From: DASWUZ01 sp036401375
GTDB lineage: Bacteria; Acidobacteriota; Terriglobia; Terriglobales; Acidobacteriaceae
Assembly: GCA_036401375.1 (NCBI GenBank)
Contig: DASWVB010000012.1
Span: forward strand, 62,001 to 126,000
Direction: 5' to 3'
DNA: 64,000 bases
Shown here: in pieces, positions 54,241 through 63,215 of the stretch
Numbering within the stretch: position 1 is the first letter of the stretch
How the letters are laid out: every line of letters starts with the position of its first letter
Program-made: the position numbers and the translations under genes
The notes under the pieces: model-generated
Told to the model about the DNA's origin: nothing
Database searches by the model: none
Seen by the model: only the letters and a program-made list of their open reading frames with translations

Positions 54241-55313
54241 TGATGAAATTTATCCAAGGCAATCTGCTCGAAGCGCCGGTGGAAGCGCTGGTGAACACCG
54301 TGAACACGGTCGGCGTGATGGGCAAAGGAATCGCTCTGATGTTCAAGGAGGCGTTTCCAGGAAACTTCCACGCGTACGAAGATGCTTGCAAGGACAAAGA
54401 GGTCAAGATCGGCCACATGTTCGTGACGGAGAACCGAACGTTCTCCGGCCCACGTTGGATCATTAATTTCCCCACCAAGAAGCACTGGCGGCATCCTTCC
54501 AAGCTGGAGTGGATCATAGAGGGCCTGGGAGATCTTCGAAAGTTCATTCAGGACAATGAGATTCGGTCGATTGCTTTGCCTCCCTTGGGTGCTGGCAACG
54601 GAGGTCTCGACTGGTCCGAGGTGCGACCTGAGGTCGAGCGCGCTCTAGGCAATCTCGAAGGAGTCAATATCCTAGTCTTTGAGCCAACGGCCAAGTACCA
54701 GAATGTCGCGAAGCGGAGTGGCGTCGAGGAGCTGACTCCGGCACGAGTTTTGATGGCAGAGATGATTCGTCGATACTGGGTTCTTGGAATCGAGTGCACC
54801 TATCTGGAAGTGCAAAAGCTTGGTTGGTTTCTGGAGCGCACGATTCAATCGTTGGGCATAGAGGATCCGCTTAAACTTCAATTCAAAGCTGATAAGTACG
54901 GCCCGTTCTCGGATCGGCTGCGCCATATGCTGAACGCTCTCGACGGAACCTATCTCCATTGCGATAAGCGACTCAGTGACGCCGGCCCCTCCGACACAAT
55001 TTGGTTCGATGAACAGCGCCGTCGCTATATCGATCTGTATCTCCGACAGGACGAATCCCAGTCTCTCAATAGGGTTCTGGACCTAACCGCAAAGCGCATC
55101 GACGGGTTCGAATCTCCGCTAGGTATGGAGCTCTTAGCAACCGTTGACTGGCTAATCGACAGGGAAAATCGAGAAGCGACGATTCCTAGCATCCACGCTG
55201 GGTTACAGGAATGGCCTGCGGGACCAGCCGCAGCAGAACGTAAGCTTCGGTTGTTCAATGATCGGCTCATCGGATTAGCTCTCGGTCAGTTAGGGATGAC
55301 CGTCGAAGGTTAA
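54240..55313 (+). CDS. darG: DarG DNA ADP-ribosyl glycohydrolase (macrodomain antitoxin)
   Basis: DarG removes the ADP-ribose that DarT puts on DNA and also binds the toxin. The 357-residue length is typical. The N-terminal macrodomain (about 1-155) has GNLLEAPVEALVNTVNTVGV with MGKGIALMF, including the catalytic Lys, and LPPLGAGNGGLDWSEV. The C-terminal domain (about 165-357) is the toxin-binding part (LTPARVLMAEMIRRYWVLGI, LQFKADKYGPFSDRLRHMLN). It overlaps darT at TGATG, so the pair is co-translated. All key macrodomain residues appear intact. Confidence 0.92.
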   Translation: MMKFIQGNLLEAPVEALVNTVNTVGVMGKGIALMFKEAFPGNFHAYEDACKDKEVKIGHMFVTENRTFSGPRWIINFPTKKHWRHPSKLEWIIEGLGDLRKFIQDNEIRSIALPPLGAGNGGLDWSEVRPEVERALGNLEGVNILVFEPTAKYQNVAKRSGVEELTPARVLMAEMIRRYWVLGIECTYLEVQKLGWFLERTIQSLGIEDPLKLQFKADKYGPFSDRLRHMLNALDGTYLHCDKRLSDAGPSDTIWFDEQRRRYIDLYLRQDESQSLNRVLDLTAKRIDGFESPLGMELLATVDWLIDRENREATIPSIHAGLQEWPAGPAAAERKLRLFNDRLIGLALGQLGMTVEG

Positions 55314-55534
55314 AGAAAGCATTGAAACGCGTCTCATATCTATTGCCATCATGCGGCAGAACATGAAGGAGGAGAGGGGAGAACCAAAGTCGCCACCTCA
55401 TGGTGCCCTGGGAGGTATTAACCTCCAGTGTTGACTAATGATCGACGATACATCTAGAAAGCGATTGCAAAATGGCGAACAAAAGGAGAAAATTGTAGAA
55501 TCCGAGCACCGCTCCTCGGAATCTGACGTGTGCG

Positions 55535-56359
55535 ATGGCGACGAAATCAAAAATCGAGTGGACAGACACAACATGGAATCCCGTTCGCGGCTGCACAAAA
55601 ATAAGCCCCGGATGTAAGCATTGCTATGCGTCGGCATTTGCCGAGCGCTTTAGAGGCGTCGCAGGGCATCCTTATGAGCGGGGCTTCGACCTTCGCATTG
55701 TTCCGGAAAAGCTTCTGGAGCCCTTCATATGGAGTGCAGCGAACATGGTGTTCGTCAACTCCATGAGCGACCTTTTTCATCCCGAGATTCCCGAGTCATT
55801 TGTGATCCAGGTTGCAGAGGTCATGATGAAAGCAAATTGGCATACGTATCAGGTGCTCACGAAGAGGGCAGATAGACTCGAGAAATTATTATCTGGACCT
55901 CTCAAATTCGCGACCTCCTCGTCCCACATTTGGTGGGGAGTAAGTGTCGAGAACGTCAAGCACGGGGTACCCCGGATTGCGCGCTTGCGTAATACGTCCG
56001 CCGCAGTGAAATTCTTGTCTATTGAGCCGCTGCTTGAGAATTTGGGCGAAGTGGATCTCTCCGGAATCGACTGGGTGATCGTGGGTGGCGAGAGTGGCAG
56101 AGGGTCTCGTCCCTTGGAGGAATCGTGGGTCGTCGACTTACTCAAACGCTGCCGAAAGCATCGCGTGCCGTTCTTTTTCAAGCAATGGGGCGGAGTAAAT
56201 AAGAAGAAGACCGGACGAGAATTAGGTGGGAAGACGTATGATCAATTCCCAGCAATCCTAAATCTACCGATTCCGTCACGCGCAGAGCGCCACGGCATGA
56301 TGGCAGTGTTAGAGCAGAGATTTATCAAGACGAATGAACTCCACCAAATCAGCGGCTGA
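55535..56359 (+). CDS. Phage Gp37/Gp68 family protein (DUF5131)
   Basis: This is a 274-residue protein of the Gp37/Gp68 (DUF5131) family, which is related to radical SAM proteins. The three-cysteine cluster motif CTKISPGCKHCY sits at residues 20-31 within TTWNPVRG and follows the family start SKIEWTD. Further family motifs are FVNSMSDLFHPEIP, YQVLTKRADRLEKLL, WWGVSVENV, FLSIEPLLENLGEVDLSGID and WVIVGGESGRGSRP. The substrate is unknown. It overlaps the tcmP-type gene by 26 bases; the two families commonly occur together, named from the three Cys of this partner. Confidence 0.88.
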   Translation: MATKSKIEWTDTTWNPVRGCTKISPGCKHCYASAFAERFRGVAGHPYERGFDLRIVPEKLLEPFIWSAANMVFVNSMSDLFHPEIPESFVIQVAEVMMKANWHTYQVLTKRADRLEKLLSGPLKFATSSSHIWWGVSVENVKHGVPRIARLRNTSAAVKFLSIEPLLENLGEVDLSGIDWVIVGGESGRGSRPLEESWVVDLLKRCRKHRVPFFFKQWGGVNKKKTGRELGGKTYDQFPAILNLPIPSRAERHGMMAVLEQRFIKTNELHQISG

Positions 56360-57269
56360 GCAGATAGACGAGGAGTTACTTCCGCTGTTCCCGGACCTAC
56401 CCAGGGTGGAAGGCAGGAAGCCGCGTAAGTACAAGCGTATCGATCAATTGATCTGGAGCGATCACAAGGCCCGGTTCATTCAGCACTATCTGCAATACTT
56501 TGTACAGATCACCAAGCACGGAACCTATATCGACGGTTTTGCAGGCCCTCAATATCTCGACAAACTGGATGCATGGACGGCTGCGTTAGTATTGGCGAGC
56601 GAGCCTAAATGGCTCCGTCATTTCTATCTCTGTGAGTTGGCACAAAACAGTGCGAAGTGCCTTCGGGATCTCGTCGGATCGCAACCGATTCCGATGAGTA
56701 AATCCGGGCGCAGATTGCCACGAAAGGTTGACGTGGTGTCGGGTGATTTTAACCTGACAATTGAGGGCATCCTGGCGTCGGGAAGAATTGCGCAGAAGGA
56801 AGCCACATTCTGTTTACTAGATCAGCGCACATTCGAATGTCATTGGCAGACGTTGGTTACGCTCTCGCAATATAAACAACCGCCTCATAAGAAGATTGAG
56901 TTGCTCTACTTCCTCGGGGTCGGCTGGTTGCATCGAGCGTTTTCGGGTCTTCGGAATGACGAAACGGCGCTGAAGTGGTGGGGGCGGCCGGATTGGCGCG
57001 ACCTGCTTGATATGAACTGTTGGTCGATTGCCGAGGCGGTAAGGCGGCGGTTCAGCGATGAGCTGGGCTACAAGTTCTCCGCTGCCTATCCGATCTTCGA
57101 TCGCGAGGAAGGCAACAAGATCATGTATTACATGATTCACGCGTCAGATCACGAGGATGCGCCGGCCTTGATGGTTCGAGCACATTCGAAGGCCGTTAGG
57201 TCGTTACCTGCGGAAACTCAGATGACACTGCTCGATATCTCGAAGCTGCCCCTTTCCGATAGTAGGTAG
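56334..57269 (+). CDS. tcmP: Three-Cys-motif partner protein TcmP
   Basis: This 311-residue protein is of the TcmP family, which is encoded next to the three-Cys (DUF5131) protein. Recognisable segments are HKARFIQHYLQYFVQITKHG with YIDGFAGPQ (a Rossmann-like, methyltransferase-type motif), FYLCELAQNSAKCL, ATFCLLDQRTFECHWQTL and KIELLYFLGVGWLHRAF, and a C-terminal YYMIHASDHEDAPALMV. The reaction is unknown; the pair probably modifies a nucleic acid or protein. It overlaps DUF5131, which supports joint function, and lies directly downstream of DarTG. Confidence 0.88.
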   Translation: MNSTKSAAEQIDEELLPLFPDLPRVEGRKPRKYKRIDQLIWSDHKARFIQHYLQYFVQITKHGTYIDGFAGPQYLDKLDAWTAALVLASEPKWLRHFYLCELAQNSAKCLRDLVGSQPIPMSKSGRRLPRKVDVVSGDFNLTIEGILASGRIAQKEATFCLLDQRTFECHWQTLVTLSQYKQPPHKKIELLYFLGVGWLHRAFSGLRNDETALKWWGRPDWRDLLDMNCWSIAEAVRRRFSDELGYKFSAAYPIFDREEGNKIMYYMIHASDHEDAPALMVRAHSKAVRSLPAETQMTLLDISKLPLSDSR

Positions 57270-57515
57270 GCCTTCGCGAGAGCAGATGTATTGATGCCGC
57301 GAAAATCCGAGAATTAACACCCAGAAATATGAGCTAGGGTTCTTATTCCACTGTAAAAGCGGACTGATTTCCACGCATGTCGAGGGTACGCAAATTGCGG
57401 ATAAGCAGGGTACTGAAGGCTCCCAGGTACGCATATTGGGGTACTTTCATCCCGCATCGATGAAACGATGAGATACTACGATCTTCCGCCTTAAGACTGT
57501 CGCTGTCGGAGGACC

Positions 57516-57638
57516 AACAATCCGCTGGAGCGGCTGATCCGAGAGATACCCCGACGAACGCGGGTGGTGGGCGCGTTCCCTGACGGTAAGTCGACGCTGA
57601 TGGATGTTAGTAGCTGCCGGGCTAATGCACGTCGTTAG
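57516..57638 (+). pseudogene. IS256-family transposase C-terminal remnant
   Basis: Forty codons read NNPLERLIREIPRRTRVVGA then FPDGKSTLM, the conserved end of IS256 (mutator-type) transposases, and then run into a stop. The rest of the element is absent. Confidence 0.75.
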
Positions 57639-57653
57639 CGCTCCGTGTGTCTT

Positions 57654-57835
57654 AGGCGGAAGAACTTCCTCTTCGCCGGCTCCGACGACGGCGGGGAATC
57701 TATACCCTGACCGGCGCCGCCAAGCTCAATGGCCTCGATCCGGAGCTCCATATGCGCCATCTGCTCGAACGCATTGCCGACCACCCCGTATTTCGCATCG
57801 GCGAACTGTTGCCATGGAACCTGGCTCCTCTCTGA
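57654..57835 (+). pseudogene. IS66-family transposase C-terminal remnant
   Basis: GRKNFLFAGSDDGGE in one frame continues in another frame as IYTLTGAAKLNGLDPELHMR then HLLERIADHPVFRIGELLPW and a stop at 57833. This is the characteristic end of IS66 TnpC, with one frameshift near 57697. The 475 bases between it and the next IS hold no gene. Confidence 0.75.
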
Positions 57836-58370
57836 ACGATTCCTGCTACCACCCACTCTCGAATGGCTACCGACCCTCAATTTAAGTGTCCATCTAAAAA
57901 TAAGTAGACACCTATCTCCGCCGGCCTGACTACTATCCGTCGCCGCAGCCAAGTCGACGGAACTCACTAGACGCTTACCGTCGCTAGAACCCATCGGGAA
58001 AGAGACGCCACCTGCAAACGGACGGACTGGCCGAAGTCGTAGCCATCGCCTGACCGCCTGCACTGGCCCCGCAGAGCCAGTGCAAATCACGCTCAATCAG
58101 CGACCTTTCTAAGGAGAACGAAATCCAAGTGCATAACAACCAAATCAAAAGTGCGAAAACTGGAAACTACAACCGGAACGCGCAGCCCGCACGAATTGGC
58201 AGGGTTGAGGAGCTGGCGATGTGGCCATTAGCCTGCGACGGAGATCGGTAACGGCGGGCGCGGCTTTCGCAACACGCAAGTCCTGACCCAAGACCGAAAA
58301 ACTAAGCCGGTGTGAAGTTAAGTATTTCAGCCGCGGCGTGGTTCTCTGGAAGCGAGAGGAGAACCTGAAG

Positions 58371-58637
58371 ATGGCGAAGCGCGGGCATAGTGAAGAGGAG
58401 ATTCTGCGAGTGTTGCGGGAGGCAAAGTCGGGCGATACGGTGGTCGAGGTCTGCCGCAAGCATGGCATCAGCCAACATAGTTTCTATCTTTGGAAGAAGA
58501 AATACTCCGGGCTCGGACTGAGCGAGTTGTGGGAGGTGCGGCAGTTGCGCGAGGAGAACGGCAAGCTGAAGCGGCTCGTCGCGGACCTGTCGCTGGACCG
58601 GCACATCCTGCAGGAGATTGTCGCAAAAAAGCTGTGA
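58371..58637 (+). CDS. IS3-family transposase OrfA
   Basis: This is an 88-residue helix-turn-helix protein that binds the IS ends. It has AKRGHSEEEILRVLREAKSG and VVEVCRKHGISQHSFYLWKK (the HTH), then a leucine-zipper-like helix (ELWEVRQLREENGKLKRLVA). The start is ATG 58371; an in-frame GTG or ATG upstream is possible. The A6G motif just before its stop would allow -1 frameshifting into OrfB to make the OrfAB transposase. Confidence 0.85.
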   Translation: MAKRGHSEEEILRVLREAKSGDTVVEVCRKHGISQHSFYLWKKKYSGLGLSELWEVRQLREENGKLKRLVADLSLDRHILQEIVAKKL

Positions 58638-59583
58638 GGCCTCGGGCCCGCCGTGAGCTTGCGGAGTGGGCCTCCGAGGTCCACCAGTTGAACCAGCGGC
58701 GCGTTTCGGGGCTTATTCCCATCCAGCGGGCGACGTTGCGCTATGAGCACCACCGCGATCCGCAGGCGGCGCTGAGGGTGCGGATGCGCGAACTGACGGG
58801 CAGCCGGGTGCGCTACGGCTATCGCCGGCTGACGGTGCTGCTGAAGCGCGAACGCTGGGAAGTAAACGCGAAGCGGATCTACCGGATCTATACCGAAGAA
58901 GAATTGATTGTGAGGACCCAGAAACGCAAGCAACGGGCGCAGCGACAGCGCTTGCCGCTCGGAAGCTATGTGAGGCCCAACCATAAGTGGAGCATGGATT
59001 TCGTCGCCCAGCGCCTTCCCGACGGCCGCTGGGCCAGGATACTGGCGGTCGTCGACCAGTACACCCGCGAGTGTCTGACGCTGTTCGCCGATACCGCATT
59101 GAGTGGCGACAAGGTGGCCATGGCCCTCGATCAGGTGGTCGCCGAACGTGGGCGGCCGCGATCGATCACCGTCGACAACGGCACGGAGTTTGCGTCGAAG
59201 GCGATGGACCTGTGGGCGTATCGGAGCGAAGTGCATCTGGATTTTATCCGGCCAGGCAAGCCGGTCGAGAACGGCTACATCGAAAGTTTTAACGGCAAGC
59301 TGCTCGACGAGTGCCTGAACGTCGAAGTGTTTTCTTTACCCTCGTTGATGCTCTCCGCAAGCTGGCTCTGTGGCGTCATGATTACAACCACCACCGCCCT
59401 CACTCGGCCCTGGCGGACAGGACTCCGGCGGGCTTTGCGGCGATCTGCGGCAGAGGAAAAGACGGCGATGAAACGGCTTTGGAAAACGCTCCGCGTTTCC
59501 CACTTTCCCTCCGCAGGACGATGACGGGAAATATACTGAAAAGCAATAAGTCTTCCACCTTGTTGCTGGAGACCATAACTTGA
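58632..59583 (+). pseudogene. IS3-family transposase OrfB with a C-terminal frameshift
   Basis: This is a DDE transposase in the frame reached from OrfA by -1 slippage. It has RVRYGYRRLTVLLKRERW, NHKWSMDFVAQRLPDGRW (first Asp), RSITVDNGTEFASKAMDLWA (second Asp) and KPVENGYIESFNGKLLDECL (Glu). At about 59333 a T-run is one base short: the frame used up to there ends at 59524 with foreign residues, while the correct ending (FFTLVDALRKLALWRHDYNH, HRPHSALADRTPAGFA) continues in another frame to 59583. The DDE triad is intact, but the conserved final helix is lost. Confidence 0.8.
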
Positions 59584-59632
59584 GTTACCTTAACTGCACA
59601 TCTGCGGTAAATCCGGCACAAACCGAACCACG

Positions 59633-59731
59633 CAGGTCGAACTTTTTTAACTCCCTGCGGCTCAGTTTCCCCGGGCGGGTCACAGGTCGAAATCTATAAC
59701 TTCCTGCGGCTCAGTTTTCCGGGGCGGGTCA
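59633..59731 (+). repeat. Tandem direct repeat, two units of about 50 bases
   Basis: CAGGTCGAA...CTGCGGCTCAGTTT...GGGCGGGTCA occurs at 59633-59682 and again at 59683-59731 with about 80 per cent identity. A weaker third piece (GAGTTTTCCGGGAGC) lies near 59761. It is immediately outside the IS3-type element. The rest of 59601-59984 holds no gene. Confidence 0.75.
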
Positions 59732-59984
59732 TTTACGAGAGAACTCCAGATTCGATTGGTAGAGTTTTCCGGGAGCACGTCACCCGCTGTCGAGCCAACG
59801 ATAAGAGGAACGCAGACCACAAAGGGCGAACCATCTAGACGCGGCACCCTATGCGCTGATACGGACAGTTTCTGACGCTCCGCGCGACCAAACATGTCTC
59901 AATCACAGCATGTATTGCCCTCCTGAAACGTCAGCGTGGCTGCTTCGGCATGTTTCACTACCGACTGAGGAAAGCAAACGCTAT

Positions 59985-61490
59985 CTACAAGTGAACCCGC
60001 TCGCCCAACCCATAGTCCTCGTCTCCTACCGGCCTACTCAATCCCTGCGCCTTCTGCTCTAAATTACAACGCCGCAGGGCCTCAAAGTCGCCACACTCAC
60101 TGTAGCAAGCGGATAATCCGCGTAGGAGTCTCGGATATAAAAACGAAGCGCAAGATGACTCACCCAGCACGCTACAGGCATGTCGGAATTGGACAAGAGC
60201 TGATTGAGGTTCGCCCATCGCTAGGAGAGACTCTGCCAGCAAAAGAAACGCGAGCACGCGCTTCTCACCAGTATTCTTGGCAAGTTCTGGGTAAAGCTTG
60301 GCAATGCGATTGCATGACCACTCTACTTCCGACGCAAATGGCTGGTTAGTTAACGTCTCAGTCAACTGAACCATACGCTCTATTCCCTCGTCAATCGCAG
60401 CTAGCGAAAACGTGACGGATATGTGCGCCGAAGCCTCGCGTGAGAGAGCGTGCCACAACTGCGAATCAGCATATATGCGAGTTATGGCCTCAGCAATGTC
60501 GCTCGGATTGTCCCTAATAGTTATATTGAGGTCATTTGTTGCCTCCAGCGAGATGGATCCCGACCGCGTTGTCACAACTGGGACACCCCACGACATCGCA
60601 GTGATGTTCTTGGTGACAAGTCCCGTACCGAACCTCATTGGCGAGACGAAGATGCGATGCCGCCCGAACAAGTCGCGAAGATTTGGAACGTAACCCAGTC
60701 GACAGATATTTATCGCTGATAAGTGTGTGCATTCTTCCGAGAATGGGCCGGCAATGGTTAGTCTGACCTGTGGAAGTGCGTTCAGGACGAGAGGCCACAC
60801 CCATGCGAGGAACCACGATATGGCGTCCTCCGCCGCGTAATTTGAAAAGTTAGCAAGGAATAACAAATCAGCTCTCTCTTCATAGCCAGGAACGCGGACT
60901 TCCACCGCAGTTCCGAACGGAATAATCACCACGGGCGTTTTACAACCATTCAGTGCAATAGCTTCTGCCTCCGCAGAGGCTATGGTGATAACGAAGTCAC
61001 TCCTGCCATATATTTGCGACTCCCTAAGTGCGTAATCCGCAGCGATCTCAGTTCCAATGTACGAGTGCAAGACTTCGGCAAGCTGTTCTTGTCGCCTTCC
61101 TTGTTGGTCATCTGTCAACACGCCTATCTTAGTAGATGGCGACCATGACCGTATATCATTGAAATAGAGCTCTGGAACAGAAATGCAGTTCCAGAACCAT
61201 AGAGTTAGCACTGCAACATCAAAGACCTCCTGCGTTAAAATCGCTTGCAGTGACCAAGACGGCGTTAGATCATTCCCAAAACTACGAAGATGCTCCATGT
61301 CACCGGCATATGTTACGATCTGCTGACTTTCTAATTCTTTTATGTAGTGGTTACTTTCGCAATCCCAAAGCGCTACAAGGGTAACGCGATGATTCGCCTC
61401 TCGGAGCGCTTTGAGTAACTGCCGCAATCTGACATCCGATCCGCACAGGTCAGGCTTCGGAATATGGTTGTGGACGACTAAAATATTCAT
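59985..61490 (-). CDS. Glycosyltransferase, GT4-like, with helical C-terminal extension
   Basis: This is a 501-residue cytoplasmic glycosyltransferase of GT-B fold. It starts with MNILVVHNHIPKPDLCGSDV and RLRQLLKALREANHRVTLVA, the usual acceptor-side start. The nucleotide-sugar domain has LLFLANFSNYAAEDAISWFL, RLTIAGPF, GYVPNLRDLFGRHRIFVSPM and GTGLVTKNITAMSWGVPVVT. The last 110 residues are helical and TPR-like (RVLAFLLLAESLLAMGEPQS). It probably adds a sugar to a surface polysaccharide or protein. It is more AT-rich than genes left of the island, which suggests transfer. Confidence 0.82.
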   Translation of the reverse strand: MNILVVHNHIPKPDLCGSDVRLRQLLKALREANHRVTLVALWDCESNHYIKELESQQIVTYAGDMEHLRSFGNDLTPSWSLQAILTQEVFDVAVLTLWFWNCISVPELYFNDIRSWSPSTKIGVLTDDQQGRRQEQLAEVLHSYIGTEIAADYALRESQIYGRSDFVITIASAEAEAIALNGCKTPVVIIPFGTAVEVRVPGYEERADLLFLANFSNYAAEDAISWFLAWVWPLVLNALPQVRLTIAGPFSEECTHLSAINICRLGYVPNLRDLFGRHRIFVSPMRFGTGLVTKNITAMSWGVPVVTTRSGSISLEATNDLNITIRDNPSDIAEAITRIYADSQLWHALSREASAHISVTFSLAAIDEGIERMVQLTETLTNQPFASEVEWSCNRIAKLYPELAKNTGEKRVLAFLLLAESLLAMGEPQSALVQFRHACSVLGESSCASFLYPRLLRGLSACYSECGDFEALRRCNLEQKAQGLSRPVGDEDYGLGERVHL

Positions 61491-62183
61491 GTCAAGATAC
61501 TAGGCTGTTACACATCATGTTGCGAGGCAAAAATAGGCAATAACATACTTGACTGACCGGCTATCTCAGATAGCATGCCCTTTCTTGCGGATAAACAGGA
61601 GAAAGTTGGTCATAATTGTCCAGCCTGTTCTTATTCGCTAGCCATAAAAGGAACTTGTCAGCGGCCCTATTCAACTCAGATCGCTGGCGATGGAAATCGG
61701 AGTTCAAGTTTCACACGTAGTTCTTTGCCGTAGGGCTTTGTCTCGAAACGCTTAGTATCCATCAGCGCCTGCCAAGATTTCCTGACGCCTCCTTGGACTG
61801 TGCCAATCTGGCTTATCCGTTGCCTTCATTGAGTCTCTAGTTATCAAGGTCCGCAATCTAAATACGGGGATTTTGCTTTGCTGATTCACAAGAAAGCTTG
61901 GAGGAATTGATTTCAGACCATTCGGGGTATACCTCTCTTAAGTTAGCGCAGAGATTGGCTGCATTGTGGTCGGTCTCGGCGCAATTATCGAAGGTAGATT
62001 TGGTCACTTCCCCGCTTTCTTTTACGAATTCCTGGACTACACCTATCACCTGCCAAAAGGCCCAAAATAAGCAACCTCTAGCTGCGGCATGAAGAGAATA
62101 TTGCCCCTTATCCGTGTTACCCCTGCTACTTGATACCCTTCCGAAGGCGCTATGCTTTAGTTGTCTGCTTTAGCAAGATATGG
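61491..62183. other. AT-rich gap between glycosyltransferase genes
   Basis: About 690 bases with no supported gene. Short minus-strand frames such as the one reading TKRFETKPYGKELRVKLELR near 61690-61750 might be scraps of a lost gene, but nothing is recognisable. No repeats or RNA structures were evident. Confidence 0.35.
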
Positions 62184-63215
62184 TTACTGTTGCGCTATAA
62201 AAGCCTTTTGGACTTGGTCTGCGTACCCCCTTCCAAGCCTTACCCACTCTGACGCAGAGCGACTCAAGGCGGACTCTTCTCCGTTCCAGCCAAGCGACGC
62301 TATCCTAGACAATAAGAACCGACAGGCATGATGTCTCTGAGATTCAGAATGTCGCGATAATTGGCCGATATACAGATTTAATAGCATCCCCCACTCGTAG
62401 AACTCCTCTGCAGAATCATATGCGTTATCTATTAACCATCGCGTCGAGTAGATCAGCAAACCATCAGGCGTACTGGCGACGACTCTTCCATAGTAGAACG
62501 CGCCGTCTAATAGGTTTGCCAAATTGACCTCTTCTTCCGCAACGTCATACGTCAATCTCGCACCATTCACATATATGATTCGTTCCCCTGTTGTCACAAT
62601 ATCGCCAATTAATTCCCGGACCACCTCTGAATGGCCGAGACACTTCGAATACCGCTTAGTACTTAGGAGCGCTTTGAGCAACGCGCCTTGGCGGAAGGTG
62701 CAATTGATGCCAGACGGTATAGAGAACGTATCAAGAAGGCCCTCCTGACACGTAGTTTCGAATTGACCGAAGTTGATCCCTGAGAATCTATCCCCCTTCA
62801 GCCAATCCGGAACCGAAGATCTAAAGTGAACGTCGACGGCTCCACACAGTACTAAAGCGGTTGGATAATCGCGTGAGCCTCTAGAGATGGAGTGGAACCA
62901 TTGTTGATTGATACGGACCTGGTCACCAAGTATCGACAAAGTCTGCCCTCGCGATAGCTCCATAGCATTGAAGAGGTACTCGTTTGTACTTGAGGTTTTA
63001 TTGATAACGCCTTTCAATGGGAGGGTACGCTCGAGTTGTTTTAAGCGCTCTCCAAGGTCCAGTCTGCCAACAGGAAGCACTACGTATAGTTCCCAAGCAT
63101 GAGTGCACGAAACATCTGCCAGCAGTCCGAGCGATCGTTCAAGGGCCTGAAGTGAGCCTGAGCTCACGAGGATGATGCTAAGAGTATCGTCCGTCACGTC
63201 TCTCGCCGCTCTCAT
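62184..63215 (-). CDS. GT2-like glycosyltransferase family protein
   Basis: This 343-residue protein has the look of a GT-A fold transferase: LSIILVSSGSLQALERSLGL at the start, ELYVVLPVGRLDLGERLKQL, NEYLFNAMELSRGQTLSILG, and TALVLCGAVDVHFRSS. The classical DxD motif is not evident; ILGDQ stands where it is expected, so activity is uncertain. Its ATG overlaps the stop of the upstream gene (ATGA), indicating an operon with the next glycosyltransferase. The acceptor is unknown. Confidence 0.6.
   Translation of the reverse strand: MRAARDVTDDTLSIILVSSGSLQALERSLGLLADVSCTHAWELYVVLPVGRLDLGERLKQLERTLPLKGVINKTSSTNEYLFNAMELSRGQTLSILGDQVRINQQWFHSISRGSRDYPTALVLCGAVDVHFRSSVPDWLKGDRFSGINFGQFETTCQEGLLDTFSIPSGINCTFRQGALLKALLSTKRYSKCLGHSEVVRELIGDIVTTGERIIYVNGARLTYDVAEEEVNLANLLDGAFYYGRVVASTPDGLLIYSTRWLIDNAYDSAEEFYEWGMLLNLYIGQLSRHSESQRHHACRFLLSRIASLGWNGEESALSRSASEWVRLGRGYADQVQKAFIAQQ

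Larger units (their letters stand above)
58311..59600 (+). mobile_element. IS3-family insertion sequence (IS407-like group)
   Basis: This 1290-base element is bounded by imperfect inverted repeats: TGTGAAGTTAAGTATTTCA at 58311 and, on the other strand, TGTGCAGTTAAGGTAACTCA at 59600. It encodes OrfA and OrfB with an A6G slippery heptamer at 58625-58631 for programmed -1 frameshifting. No clear target duplication was seen in the flanking bases. One T is missing from a T-run near 59333, so the transposase ends wrongly and the copy is probably not autonomous. Confidence 0.78.

Noticed and set aside
55438..55617. 59-codon frame overlapping the start of the DUF5131 gene
   Set aside because: Most of it is the DUF5131 coding sequence read in another frame; the rest has no recognisable character.
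59633..59731. CRISPR array
   Set aside because: The two units are adjacent with no spacers and only about 80 per cent identical; no cas genes are present anywhere in the window.
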